From Anaerocolumna sp. AGMB13025 (lineage in GTDB: Bacteria > Bacillota > Clostridia > Lachnospirales > Lachnospiraceae), in the NCBI RefSeq assembly GCF_029689925.1, contig NZ_CP121445.1, positions 6,072,501-6,136,500 on the forward strand: a stretch of 64,000 nt of DNA. The letters are read 5' to 3'. A program made the translations under genes and the position numbers. Within the stretch, counting starts at the first letter, position 1. Every line of letters starts with the position of its first letter. The notes beneath the pieces are model-generated. The model saw nothing but the letters and a program-made list of their open reading frames with translations, had not been told where the DNA came from and did no database searches. Shown here piece by piece: positions 54,313-63,114 of this stretch.

Positions 54313-54330
54313 GAGAAGACAAAGATAAAA

Positions 54331-54405
54331 ACACAGTCTGGTTGGTAGTCCAGGCGTAGCGTAAGCTATCAGTAACCTGCCTCCTTGGTTGTCCGTTCTT
54401 TGTTC
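54331..54405 (+). ncRNA. yjdF riboswitch
   Basis: The leader contains GTTGGTAGTCCAGGC, a TAGC-GTAA-GCTA GNRA-capped hairpin (54357-54368), ATCAGTAACCTGCC, and TCCTTGGTTGTCCG, with AGGC and GCCT closing the core. This lies 24 nt before a yjdF gene, the place where the yjdF motif RNA is found in Firmicutes. That class responds to azaaromatic compounds and is thought to control translation of yjdF. The assignment rests on gene context and core sequence. Confidence 0.85.
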
Positions 54406-54428
54406 ATTTTATTTTAAGGAGGAATATT

Positions 54429-54845
54429 ATGGACAAAGTATCAGTAGCTTTACGTGTATTTTTTGAAGATCCATTTTTTATCGGTATCTGTGAACGCAGG
54501 ACGAATGGGTGGTTAACTGTATGTAAAATCACCTTTGGGACAGAACCAAAAGATTATGAAATTCAGGAATATATACTTAAGAACTGGCAAAAGTTAGAAT
54601 TCAGCCCAGCTACCGAGGACACCGTAATCAAAGTATGTACCAATCCCAAACGTATGCAAAGAGCCATAAAACGGCAGCTTGACCATATGGGGGTTGGCAC
54701 CAAATCACAACAGTCACTCAAATTGCAGCAGACTTTGGCTAAACACAATCGGGCAAAAAAAAAACGAGAGAGAAAAGAAGCTGAAAATAATCGTCAATTT
54801 GAGCTCAAACAACGCAAGAGAAAAGAAAAACATAAGGGTAGATAA
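54429..54845 (+). CDS. yjdF: YjdF family protein (DUF2992)
   Basis: A 138-residue protein: the first 90 residues are the YjdF/DUF2992 domain (VALRVFFEDPFFIGICERRTNG, FGTEPKDYEIQEYIL), the rest a strongly basic helical tail (AKKKRERKEAENNRQFELKQRKRKEKHKG in parts). Its function is unknown; it may handle or bind toxic heteroaromatics, as its riboswitch senses them. AAGGAGG lies 6-7 nt before the ATG, where the riboswitch could mask it. Confidence 0.92.
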   Translation: MDKVSVALRVFFEDPFFIGICERRTNGWLTVCKITFGTEPKDYEIQEYILKNWQKLEFSPATEDTVIKVCTNPKRMQRAIKRQLDHMGVGTKSQQSLKLQQTLAKHNRAKKKRERKEAENNRQFELKQRKRKEKHKGR

Positions 54846-54947
54846 CTGCCACTAAGTTATCAAAAGTGATAAACCATACTTTTCTCAGCGTCCACAACTG
54901 GATGTAACCTGCAAAGATTACAGCGGTTTTTCAAGATAGGAGTTATT

Positions 54948-55565
54948 ATGCATATATTACTGAAAGGATTCCGCTTCGGCTTACTGCTTCAGATCGCCGT
55001 AGGACCAATTTGCTTTTTTATCTTTCAAACAGCTTCTGTATCCGGCTTTTATACCGCCATGACAGGAGTCCTTGGAGTCACATTAATTGACGGGTTGTAC
55101 ATACTGGCTGCCATATTAGGAATTGGTACCTTACTGAATAAAAACAGCAGGGCAAAGACGACTCTCAGGCTTTTTGGAGGATTGGTACTCCTTGTATTTG
55201 GTCTCAGTACTATAGCCGGTGTATTTGACCTCAATTTTCTTCCTGGTCTGAGTTTTAAGGAAGCAGATACCCTTAATAATATATTCTTAAAAACTCTTTT
55301 ATTGACTTTATCCAATCCATTGACCATATTATTCTGGGCAGGAGTATTTTCAACGAAACTCTCAGAAGGTGACAGGGACAGGAAAACTATGTATGGCTTT
55401 GGTCTTGGTGCCTTGCTCTCTACTTTGGTTTTTCTGTCGGCAGTGGCTTTTACCGGCAGTTTATTAAATTCGTATTTAAATACAACCGCCGTTAATTTTT
55501 TAAATATCTTGGTGGGTATTCTCTTAGTATTTTTTGGTATCCGGACCTTTTACAGGAAAAGTTAA
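54948..55565 (+). CDS. LysE/RhtB-family exporter
   Basis: A 205-residue membrane protein with about six helices and the family N-terminus GFRFGLLLQIAVGPICFFIFQTA, then TLSNPLTILFWAGVFS. It is 102 nt after yjdF on the same strand with no promoter or strong terminator between, so it is probably under the same riboswitch; export of an amino acid or of the riboswitch ligand class is possible. Confidence 0.86.
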   Translation: MHILLKGFRFGLLLQIAVGPICFFIFQTASVSGFYTAMTGVLGVTLIDGLYILAAILGIGTLLNKNSRAKTTLRLFGGLVLLVFGLSTIAGVFDLNFLPGLSFKEADTLNNIFLKTLLLTLSNPLTILFWAGVFSTKLSEGDRDRKTMYGFGLGALLSTLVFLSAVAFTGSLLNSYLNTTAVNFLNILVGILLVFFGIRTFYRKS

Positions 55566-55591
55566 AACTGTACTGCTTATAGAACTTCATC

Positions 55592-55640
55592 TCACCCTTA
55601 TATGAGCCTTGAGGTATATTAAACTCCAAGGGTGATTTTA
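55592..55640 (+). terminator. Terminator of the yjdF-lysE unit
   Basis: TCACCCTT (55592-55599) pairs with AAGGGTGA (55628-55635), with a further inner CTTGAG/CTCCAAG stem, then TTTTAAG. Confidence 0.75.
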
Positions 55641-55733
55641 AGATACTTGGTAATGATTCTAAGGTTTGCATTAAATCTTATTCCCTTTAAGATATTTCTT
55701 ATGGCAACTATAAGCGTCTACAAAGCATAAAAT

Positions 55734-55758
55734 ACCTGTAATAATATTTATTACAGGT
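55734..55758 (-). terminator. Terminator of the cupin gene
   Basis: A perfect 11-bp stem ACCTGTAATAA / TTATTACAGGT (55734-55744, 55748-55758) with a 3-nt loop; on the minus strand ATTTTAT follows. Confidence 0.7.
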
Positions 55759-55804
55759 AACAGAACCATAGTTCCTGCCCGTAAGTTTAGTATGAGGGTT
55801 TATG

Positions 55805-56269
55805 TTATTCATTGGGATCCGATACCCATTCCTTTAAAAAAGAGGTTCCTCTAAAGGCATTATTTTTCCCATTTGACTTATGTAAATAAATATCCTCATC
55901 AGGATAATAACAGGTATCTTCTTTTTCTTTCGTTCCTATATCAAGGATAACCAGTGGTTCTTCTCCGGAATTATAGAATGTATGGGCTATATTTTCACCT
56001 GCCGGTTTGGATAAGAAATCACCTTGGCTAACTGCTGTCTCCTTATTATTCAGGCGAAGAATTCCATTACCTGAAATGATATAGAAGAATTCTTCCTGTT
56101 GGGAATGGCTATGGTATTTCGTACTATAGCCCTTTGGGGGAACGCTGTCCATGTTGACATACAGCTTTTGACTGCCTGTTGAAGTTCCTAATTCTTTCGT
56201 TATGAGCCCGATTCTGTCTTTCCATATAAATTCGTCAGAAATCTCATTGATGTTACCGATTCTTTTCAT
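55805..56269 (-). CDS. Cupin-domain protein
   Basis: A 154-residue single cupin: motif 1 KYHSHSQQEEFFYIISGNGILRL (His, His, Glu) and motif 2 PAGENIAHTFYNSGEEPLVILDIG (His) supply metal ligands. AGGAGG precedes ATG 56269. Such proteins range from sugar isomerases to dioxygenases; no substrate is evident and no partner gene adjoins. Confidence 0.85.
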   Translation of the reverse strand: MKRIGNINEISDEFIWKDRIGLITKELGTSTGSQKLYVNMDSVPPKGYSTKYHSHSQQEEFFYIISGNGILRLNNKETAVSQGDFLSKPAGENIAHTFYNSGEEPLVILDIGTKEKEDTCYYPDEDIYLHKSNGKNNAFRGTSFLKEWVSDPNE

Positions 56270-56427
56270 TATTTTCCTCCTGCCCTATTTAATATAAATT
56301 ATTTAAATAAGAAAGTTTCTGCTATATTCTCATATATAGAAGGGTATTCAGTTTTCACAATGTCCTCCATAATAACAGGCTTATTACTTACTGATTTTCC
56401 TAATGGTCATATTACTAATTTCTATAT

Positions 56428-56628
56428 CTATTTAAAGTTTGGAGTTGTAATCCCGGCTAATATAATTAAGAAGGATATGGCTGCAGCGAGAATGTACTGA
56501 TCTGCCGACTCTTCTTTATTGACTTTCAGTGCTATACCCTTAGCCAAGGAAAATACAAACACAAAAGGCCATATAAACCATGTCCAATAATAAAATATCC
56601 CTATGTATCTCATAACCTCTATCACCAT
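56428..56628 (-). CDS. Small two-helix membrane protein, unrecognised
   Basis: A 66-residue protein with two hydrophobic helices (about 8-30 and 42-60) joined by a charged loop KVNKEESADQ. ATG 56628 has GGAG 10 nt upstream; the frame also opens at a TTG at 56649. I do not recognise the family. The ribosome site and clean hydrophobic pattern favour a real gene. Confidence 0.6.
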   Translation of the reverse strand: MVIEVMRYIGIFYYWTWFIWPFVFVFSLAKGIALKVNKEESADQYILAAAISFLIILAGITTPNFK

Positions 56629-56777
56629 GTATATACTTCTCCTATCCAATTTTCTTTATTTCAAACGTCATTTTAATAGTTTAATATACAGTTTGGTTGT
56701 CCATCAAAAAAATTGCCCTGCATTTCTCTGCAGACGCAAAAATTACAGCCCCTGCAGGTGCAGAAATGATAGAAGCA

Positions 56778-58061
56778 TTATTGCATATTAACTTTCACAA
56801 TATCAAATTGAGAAGTTATTACCAACCAAAGTTGAGGGTTGTAAAGGGTTATATTCCAGATTCCGGAACCATGTAATCCATATTTAACTACCAGCTCAAG
56901 TAAAGCATTAATACTGCGTGAATCTATAAACCAAACTATGTATTGTACTTTATTTTCGTAATAAATGTAATACGGGGTCTGGGACAGTTCATCAAATTGA
57001 ATCACAGCACCATGTACTTCCGCCAGCTCAACTGCCCCTTCAAAGGATATAGCATTAATACTTGAGAATCCTGGCAAAAATGGCAGTTCCCATTTATAGC
57101 CGATCGTTGGAATACCAATAATTATTTTATCCGGTGATATGAAGGTATCAACATAACTTAAGAATACATCCATTTTATATATCGAACTGATTGGTGATGG
57201 AGGGTTAATGTTGGTAGCCCACTGATAACTCATAAATATGATGTTTTGGGCATATTCATTTAGTATCGAATAATCCACTCGTTCAAAGTCAACTTCACCG
57301 GTGATATTACTGAAATTAGGGTTTATTGTAATAAAAACATAAAATCCTTCGCTGTTCAAACGGTCGGATATAAGTTTAAAAAACGTGTTGTACCAGTATA
57401 TATTGGATACATTTATATACTGAAATGAGATGTTAACGCCCTGGTATCCCTTCTGTTTAATAATGACTAACAGATTGTCAATATATCTGTTTTGATAATT
57501 ACTATTCAACAGCAAATCATATTCAATACCGATATTAGCTTCACCTCGAATCGTCAAGGTAGTTAGTAATAAAAGGGGCATTACTCCATATTCCTTTGCA
57601 ATTTCTACCACCTGGGTATCATCAAAATAGGTTATTATTTCACCCTCTTTGGTTGCTGTATAATTCAAAATTGAAAGATAGGTTAAATAAGGCAGGGTCT
57701 TTCTTAAAATTCCAGAATCAATATTGGGGTTGGTATTACCGTGTATAGTTACACTTCCCCTATGTGGGTAACTAATTACAATTTCTTCCCCAGGATATAT
57801 ATATTCTCTATCGGCTAAAAACGGATTATTCTGTAACAGCTGCATTACCGAAACTTGAAAAACTTCTGCGATCTTAGTTAAGGTATCCCCATCTTTAACC
57901 GTATAGACAACCTCCGGAACCGCTATAACGATTGACTGTCCTATAACTAAACCTTGATTTTCTCTCAGACCATTATCTACTCTCAATCTGGTTACGGGTA
58001 TTCCATAATAATCAGCGATGGACTCTAACGTTTCTCCCTGCTGCACAACATGAATTACCAT
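56778..58061 (-). CDS. LysM-LysM-GH18 protein, spore-hydrolase (YaaH/SleL) relative without catalytic acid
   Basis: A 427-residue protein without signal peptide: two LysM peptidoglycan-binding modules (about 4-48 and 52-97), then a glycoside hydrolase 18 barrel. LysM-GH18 proteins of this layout (YaaH, SleL) are spore-coat or germination N-acetylglucosaminidases. The GH18 motif, normally DGVNIDFEY, reads QGVNISFQY here (Q207, S212, Q214), so the catalytic glutamate is replaced by glutamine and activity is unlikely. ATG 58061 follows GAGG by 6 nt. It may bind spore peptidoglycan without cutting it. Confidence 0.88.
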   Translation of the reverse strand: MVIHVVQQGETLESIADYYGIPVTRLRVDNGLRENQGLVIGQSIVIAVPEVVYTVKDGDTLTKIAEVFQVSVMQLLQNNPFLADREYIYPGEEIVISYPHRGSVTIHGNTNPNIDSGILRKTLPYLTYLSILNYTATKEGEIITYFDDTQVVEIAKEYGVMPLLLLTTLTIRGEANIGIEYDLLLNSNYQNRYIDNLLVIIKQKGYQGVNISFQYINVSNIYWYNTFFKLISDRLNSEGFYVFITINPNFSNITGEVDFERVDYSILNEYAQNIIFMSYQWATNINPPSPISSIYKMDVFLSYVDTFISPDKIIIGIPTIGYKWELPFLPGFSSINAISFEGAVELAEVHGAVIQFDELSQTPYYIYYENKVQYIVWFIDSRSINALLELVVKYGLHGSGIWNITLYNPQLWLVITSQFDIVKVNMQ

Positions 58062-58172
58062 ACGAATCCTCGATTCCAAACATATGCTTACTTTAAATAT
58101 ATGTCTGAAATTATAATTCATTCTAAGACTACTTTAAGATGATTTGATAATGCATTTAAAACTCTCATTTGC

Positions 58173-58636
58173 CTATTCTATAATATTTTTGGCGTTTAAT
58201 CTGCTTATTTCTGTTTTTAAACTAATTATCATCTCATTTAATTCTTCCCTTCCAGGACGATAGGAATCATGAAATAACTCCTCATCGGGTAATCTCCATA
58301 TCGGAGCTTTTACAGGTGTATCTCCCTCTACTCTTGGAATCAGGTGCCAATGTACATGGCTATCCAGATTTCCAAGCATGGCATGATTCATCTTATCAGC
58401 TTGAAATGCATTATATACTGCTTCCGATACTATACTCATTTCTTCCAAGTGTTTATTCTGTATTCCTTAGTCATAAAATGAAGTTCCGTAACATGTAGTT
58501 TACTTAGAAAGCATGTATAACCTTTATATCTCTGGTAATCTCCCAATACCACATATCCTGTTTCAAGTTCTGTTACGAAATATGGATTTGTTCCGTCTTT
58601 TATCATTTCAATTCTTTCACATATGAAGCAGCTCAT
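58173..58636 (-). pseudogene. HIT-family protein gene with a single frameshift
   Basis: The N-terminal frame (ATG 58636, after GGAAGG) gives MSCFICERIEMIKDGTNPYF, with the CxxC of HIT-like proteins, and runs to a TGA at 58436-58438. The other half, with the HIT motif H-V-H-W-H-L (NLDSHVHWHLIPR), lies in the next frame and begins at LEEMSIVSEAVYNAF. One missing base near 58452-58454, in an A-run on the coding strand, would join them as R-I-K-H-L-E-E-M. Either a recent pseudogene or a sequencing error; the rest looks undamaged. HIT proteins are nucleotide hydrolases or transferases. Confidence 0.82.
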
Positions 58637-58664
58637 AATTTTACCTTCCTTAATTTTCGCGGTT

Positions 58665-58865
58665 TTATCTAGCACATAAATACCTCTCCCCAGTAAGCGT
58701 ATTCAAAATTCTATAAAAAATGTGGGCTTGTAAATAGCTATGAAAATCCTCTTTTTCGTTTATTGCAGCAGTTAGTTTATCAATCAATATATCAGTTAAA
58801 TAATGAATCGTCTTATCCACTATCACCTCTATTGTCTGTCTGACATCTATCAATTTATCTGACAT
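58665..58865 (-). CDS. Short hypothetical protein upstream of the HIT gene
   Basis: A 66-residue frame of amphipathic helical character (TIHYLTDILIDKLTAAINEKED). The ATG at 58865 lacks a ribosome site and lies within the 18-19 bp repeat array; a GTG at 58820 with AGAGG 5 nt upstream is a better start, giving 51 residues. It ends 28 nt before the HIT start. No family recognised; it could be chance. Confidence 0.35.
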   Translation of the reverse strand: MSDKLIDVRQTIEVIVDKTIHYLTDILIDKLTAAINEKEDFHSYLQAHIFYRILNTLTGERYLCAR

Positions 58866-58950
58866 TTATCAACTATTTGATATTTATCACTTGTTTGATA
58901 TTTATCAACTTATTTGATATCTGTCAACTAACCTGATTGCTGTCATTATG
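58839..58950. repeat. 18-19 bp tandem repeat array
   Basis: Six degenerate units of 18-19 bp, consensus TTGATATTTATCAACTTAT, begin near 58839, 58858, 58876, 58895, 58914 and 58933. The array is upstream of the HIT locus; its first unit overlaps the start of the short ORF. Confidence 0.85.
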
Positions 58951-59081
58951 TTATGACATACCGATTAGCGTAACTGCAAAACAACGAAAAAAATAATTCA
59001 TAGGTATATACAAGCCCACATCATTTCAGAGCGATTTATTCACTTTAATTCACAAAGTGATTAATTGCTATGTTTATAAAT

Positions 59082-59945
59082 TTAAGCTTTTCCAACGGAA
59101 CCGAATAATTCCATTTTTTCTTTAACGGTAGCTTTAATTGCTTCTGTTCCAGGAGCTAAAAGCTTACGAGGGTCAAAACCTTTGCCGGTTAAATCCTTGC
59201 CTTCTTCAATATACTTACGTGTACCTTCTGCAAAGGATAATTGGCATTCTGTATTAACATTGATTTTAGCAACTCCAAGGGAAATCGCTTTTTTAATCAT
59301 GTCTTCCGGAATTCCAGTACCGCCGTGAAGAACTAAAGGCATGTCTTTCGTTAATTGCTGAATAGCATCCAAGGTGTCAAAGCTTAAACCTGCCCAGTTT
59401 TCCGGATATTTACCATGGATATTACCGATACCGGCGGCAAGCATGGTTACACCAAGATCAGCAATAGCCTTACATTCCTTAGGATCTGCAACTTCACCGG
59501 CACCTATCACGCCGTCTTCTTCTCCACCAATGGAACCAACTTCTGCTTCTATGGATAAACCTTTTTCTGCACAGATTTTAACTAATTCAGTGGTTTTATC
59601 AATATTTTCTTCAATAGGATAATGTGATCCGTCAAACATAATGGATGAAAATCCTGCTTCGATACACTTTAATGCACCATCATAGCTGCCGTGGTCAAGA
59701 TGCAGAGCAACAGGCACGGTAATTTTTAATTCTTCCAGCATTCCATTTACCATACCAACTACAGTCTTATAACCACACATATATTTTCCAGCGCCTTCGG
59801 ATACACCAAGGATTACCGGTGAGTTTAATTCCTGGGCTGTTAATAATACTGCTTTCGTCCATTCAAGATTATTAATATTAAATTGGCCCACTGCATAGTG
59901 GCCTGCTTTTGCTTTGTTAAGCATTTCTTTCGCTGATACTAACAT
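59082..59945 (-). CDS. fba: Fructose-bisphosphate aldolase, class II
   Basis: A 287-residue zinc-dependent aldolase splitting fructose-1,6-bisphosphate in glycolysis. Zinc ligands sit in ALHLDHGSYD, EAEVGSIGGEEDG, IGNIHGKYP and VLHGGTGIPE; the FbaA/GatY-type phosphate loop KINVNTE follows. GGAGG precedes ATG 59945. A weak TCACTTT/AAAGTGA hairpin (59040-59060) lies downstream. Closely related tagatose-bisphosphate aldolases cannot be excluded, but length and motifs favour fba. Confidence 0.94.
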   Translation of the reverse strand: MLVSAKEMLNKAKAGHYAVGQFNINNLEWTKAVLLTAQELNSPVILGVSEGAGKYMCGYKTVVGMVNGMLEELKITVPVALHLDHGSYDGALKCIEAGFSSIMFDGSHYPIEENIDKTTELVKICAEKGLSIEAEVGSIGGEEDGVIGAGEVADPKECKAIADLGVTMLAAGIGNIHGKYPENWAGLSFDTLDAIQQLTKDMPLVLHGGTGIPEDMIKKAISLGVAKINVNTECQLSFAEGTRKYIEEGKDLTGKGFDPRKLLAPGTEAIKATVKEKMELFGSVGKA

Positions 59946-60248
59946 AAATCTACCTCCATCTTCTTCTATTTTATCGTATAAGCTGTATCACAACTTTTTG
60001 TTATTATAACCTATTTTCAAAGAAAAAGAAATAAAAATTCCATTAAAACTTTTTTTTGTTATAATTTTATCAATAACCTATGTTCATGGACACCTATATT
60101 ATCATCCCCTGTTCCTCAGGTTTCATGGAAGGTGAAAATCTGTTGATAATAACGGATCTATGCAGTAAAATGTTATTAGATAATATGGTTAACAATTTTG
60201 CTCATAACCTTGAAGCAATTAAACATCTATAGGAGAGGAGGGATTTTT
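59946..60248. other. Divergent intergenic region fba-dinB
   Basis: A TATAAT in GGTTATAATAAC on the minus strand near 60005-60015 may be the fba -10 box. Nothing else is recognisable. Confidence 0.4.
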
Positions 60249-61478
60249 TTGCAGGAAAAAATTATATTTCATGTGGATGTAAATTCCGCATTTTTAAGCT
60301 GGGAAGCTGTTTACCGCATGAATGTGTTAGGCGAAACACTGGATTTACGCTCGATTCCTTCGGCTGTTGGCGGTGACAGTTCTAAACGTCATGGAATCAT
60401 CCTCGCCAAATCCACTCCGGCAAAAAAATATAAGGTGCAAACCGGAGAACCGATTGTTCAGGCTCTGCAAAAATGTCCGGAACTTGTCCTGGTTCCTCCC
60501 AATCATGCGCTATACGAACAGTGTTCCCAAAGCCTTTTGAACCTCCTGTCTGAATACACGCCGGATATTGAACCTTTTTCCATAGATGAAGCTTTTCTTG
60601 ATATGACCGGTGCCTGTATTCATTTTGACTCACCCCTGAATGCCGCCCAAATTATAAAGAACCGGATTAAGAACGAACTGGGATTTACTGTGAATATTGG
60701 TATTTCCTCGAATAAGCTGCTGGCAAAGATGGCCTCGGATTTTCAAAAGCCAGATCTGATCCATACGCTTTTTCCGGATGAAGTTCCGGCTAAGATGTGG
60801 CCTTTGCCTCTGGAGGAGCTTTTTTTCGTAGGCAGGTCCACCAGTAAGATTCTTCGCGGTTTAGGACTTTGTACCATAGGCGATATAGCCAAAATGGATC
60901 TTGGTATATTAAAGACACATATTGGAAATAAACATGGACAGCTTATTTATCAATATGCCCACGGAATTAATAATGACCTTGTGGAATCAGCTGAGTCCCC
61001 GAACAAAGGAATCGGCAGCAGTACAACTTTATCCCGGGATGTTACCGATCTTGATACTGCAAAGCTGGTGCTGTTATCTTTAAGTGAAACTGTGGCTGCA
61101 AGACTTCGTACCAGTGAAGTAAAAGGGAGCTGTATTACGGTAGAACTTACGGACTGTGATTTTAATCATCAGACCCACCAGACCACCCTATTATCACCGA
61201 CTAATACTGCCAACACCCTACAAGAAACTGCCTTCCGCCTGTTAAAGGAGTGCTGGAATGGTACTCCACTTCGGCTGCTTGGTATCCGGGTTACGAAGCT
61301 TACTACAGAAGAATATACTCAAATGAATCTATTCGATATGTCCAGAAATGAAAAATTAGAAAAACTGGATAAAGCCCTTGACAGTATTCGAAGCCGGTTC
61401 GGCAGCGATTCCGTCAAGCGGGCCAGGTTTATGGAACCTGAGAAAAGCCAGTCATCAAATAATGCTCAGATGAAGTAG
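60249..61478 (+). CDS. dinB: Y-family DNA polymerase IV (DinB)
   Basis: A 409-residue translesion polymerase. The first catalytic Asp is in IIFHVDVNSAFLSWEA and the DE pair in PFSIDEAFLDMT; the steric-gate region, thumb and little finger (ESPNKGIGSSTTLSRDVTD) are complete. TTG 60249 directly follows GGAGAGGAGGG with a T-run; the frame upstream to an ATG at 60198 would run through that site. The C-terminus lacks an obvious beta-clamp QLxLF, though QMNLFDM at about 375 may serve. Confidence 0.93.
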   Translation: MQEKIIFHVDVNSAFLSWEAVYRMNVLGETLDLRSIPSAVGGDSSKRHGIILAKSTPAKKYKVQTGEPIVQALQKCPELVLVPPNHALYEQCSQSLLNLLSEYTPDIEPFSIDEAFLDMTGACIHFDSPLNAAQIIKNRIKNELGFTVNIGISSNKLLAKMASDFQKPDLIHTLFPDEVPAKMWPLPLEELFFVGRSTSKILRGLGLCTIGDIAKMDLGILKTHIGNKHGQLIYQYAHGINNDLVESAESPNKGIGSSTTLSRDVTDLDTAKLVLLSLSETVAARLRTSEVKGSCITVELTDCDFNHQTHQTTLLSPTNTANTLQETAFRLLKECWNGTPLRLLGIRVTKLTTEEYTQMNLFDMSRNEKLEKLDKALDSIRSRFGSDSVKRARFMEPEKSQSSNNAQMK

Positions 61479-61527
61479 TTATGCTACAAGCAGGAAGATA
61501 TTCTTAGGCGCAGAATAAAATTAGTTA

Positions 61528-61576
61528 AAGGGTCTGTTGCAATTTAGTCTTTGATTTGCAACAGACCCTTACTTTT
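61528..61576. terminator. Strong bidirectional terminator between dinB and the Mrp gene
   Basis: A perfect 15-bp stem AAGGGTCTGTTGCAA / TTGCAACAGACCCTT (61528-61542, 61556-61570) is followed by ACTTTTAT; A-residues on the left make it usable from the other side. Confidence 0.88.
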
Positions 61577-61638
61577 ATAATTTATTTTACCTGACGTAGA
61601 TAAGAGACTTCTTATTTCTTCAAGTTAATCCTTTGTTG

Positions 61639-62937
61639 TTAGTCATGACATTGGCAGTCTCCGCTGCACTCTTCATGGTTTTGTCCATGATGATCACACT
61701 GACCTTTTCCTTCCGCAAGGCTTCCGTCTAAGTAAGCTGCTGTTACTACATCTGCATCACCTTCTGCTCCCGGTATTACCAGAATACCTGCATCCATAAG
61801 TCCTTCCATGGCTCCCATGCCAATACCACCGCATATTACCACATTGACCTTTTCACCACTTAGGAGCTCTACCAATTCAGAATGTCCGCTGCCATTACTT
61901 TTTAAAACAGATTTGCTTATTAATTCTTTCCCTCGTATTTCATAGATGTTGAACTGTTCTGATCTTCCAAAATGACCGAATACAGTATTCTCATCATCCA
62001 CCGTAACTGCAATTTTAATGGTCGCAGCCTTTTCTTGGGCTGCAGTTACTTCCTTTGAAGCCTTTATTGCTGCTGCCCCTTCCACTTCATGTACAATCTC
62101 AATAGTTTCTGCTGCGAGATCAAGCCAGTCACCCTTTAACTCCTCAATACGCTCACCGTCAATAGCTGCAGCAATTGCCGGATCAATGGGAACTTTGGCA
62201 AGGACCGGCAAATCATATTTATTGGCAATTTCGTCGATGTGGCTGGTACCAAATACACTAATCTTTTCTCCGCAATTACCGCACTTGATATAACTATAAT
62301 TTTCAATAAGACCCAGAATAGGAATATCCATGGCATTAGCCATATTAACTGCCTTTGATACAATCATGGATACCAGTTCCTGAGGGGATGCTACTATAAT
62401 AAGTCCGTCCACCGGCAAGGACTGAAATACGGTAAGCGGAACATCTCCGGTTCCGGGAGGCATATCCACAAACATATAGTCAATATCTTCCCAAAGCACC
62501 TCAGACCAGAATTGTTTTACGGTTCCTGCAATCACTGGACCTCTCCAAATCACCGGAGTATCTTCGGTTTCCAACAATAAGTTAACCGACATAATCTTAA
62601 CACCGTTTTCACTTACTGCCGGTAAAATTCCAAGCTCATTGCCGGCTGCTTTGCTGTGGATACCAAATGCTTTCGGAATAGACGGTCCGGTTATATCCGC
62701 ATCCAAAATACCGATATTGTAGCCTTTTTGGTTCATCAATACGGAAAGATAAGACGTAATAAAGGATTTGCCCACGCCTCCTTTACCGCTTACAATTCCA
62801 ATTACCTTTTTCACCTTACTATAAGGATTAAGGGGGGCTAAAAAATCTTCCTTGGAAGATTTCCTTGAGGAACATTCTGTTTGACAGCTTGAACAGTCAC
62901 TAGAACAGCTGCTTTGTGATTCATACGTTTCACTCAT
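61639..62937 (-). CDS. Mrp/NBP35-family iron-sulfur carrier ATPase fused to a NifX-like domain
   Basis: A 432-residue fusion. The N-terminus has a Cys cluster (CSSDCSSCQTEC). Residues about 40-290 are the Mrp ATPase with the deviant Walker A GKGGVGKS, DADITGPSIP, DMPPGTGD and CGNCG, the pair that holds a bridging Fe-S cluster. Residues about 310-410 form a dinitrogenase Fe-Mo-cofactor (NifX/NifB C-terminal) domain (AVTVDDENTVFGHFGRSEQFNIYEI). A His/Cys tail (CDHHGQNHEECSGDCQCH) ends the protein. It probably carries or assembles metal clusters. The DUF134 regulator upstream is its usual partner. Confidence 0.92.
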   Translation of the reverse strand: MSETYESQSSCSSDCSSCQTECSSRKSSKEDFLAPLNPYSKVKKVIGIVSGKGGVGKSFITSYLSVLMNQKGYNIGILDADITGPSIPKAFGIHSKAAGNELGILPAVSENGVKIMSVNLLLETEDTPVIWRGPVIAGTVKQFWSEVLWEDIDYMFVDMPPGTGDVPLTVFQSLPVDGLIIVASPQELVSMIVSKAVNMANAMDIPILGLIENYSYIKCGNCGEKISVFGTSHIDEIANKYDLPVLAKVPIDPAIAAAIDGERIEELKGDWLDLAAETIEIVHEVEGAAAIKASKEVTAAQEKAATIKIAVTVDDENTVFGHFGRSEQFNIYEIRGKELISKSVLKSNGSGHSELVELLSGEKVNVVICGGIGMGAMEGLMDAGILVIPGAEGDADVVTAAYLDGSLAEGKGQCDHHGQNHEECSGDCQCHD

Positions 62938-63046
62938 ATCTTTATTCTCCTATTCTTATTAACACATATTCTCTTACTTCTGTGGTCTACCCGGCTGTGG
63001 TTTACCAGACTTTGGCATAACTGGATATTGTTATTTCCTCTTAGTG

Positions 63047-63114
63047 TTTTACTCAATTTTGAATTTTACTTAGCTTTGAATTTCACTCGGCTTTGTATTC
63101 ACTCGGTTTTTGGT
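63047..63114. repeat. 17-bp tandem repeat running into the 3' end of the DUF134 gene
   Basis: Four 17-bp units at 63047, 63064, 63081 and 63098, of the type TTTTACTTAGCTTTGAA and TTTCACTCGGCTTTGTA. Units three and four hold the stop codon and last codons (K-P-S-E-Y-K-A-E) of the DUF134 gene, so slippage here changes the protein end. Confidence 0.75.
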
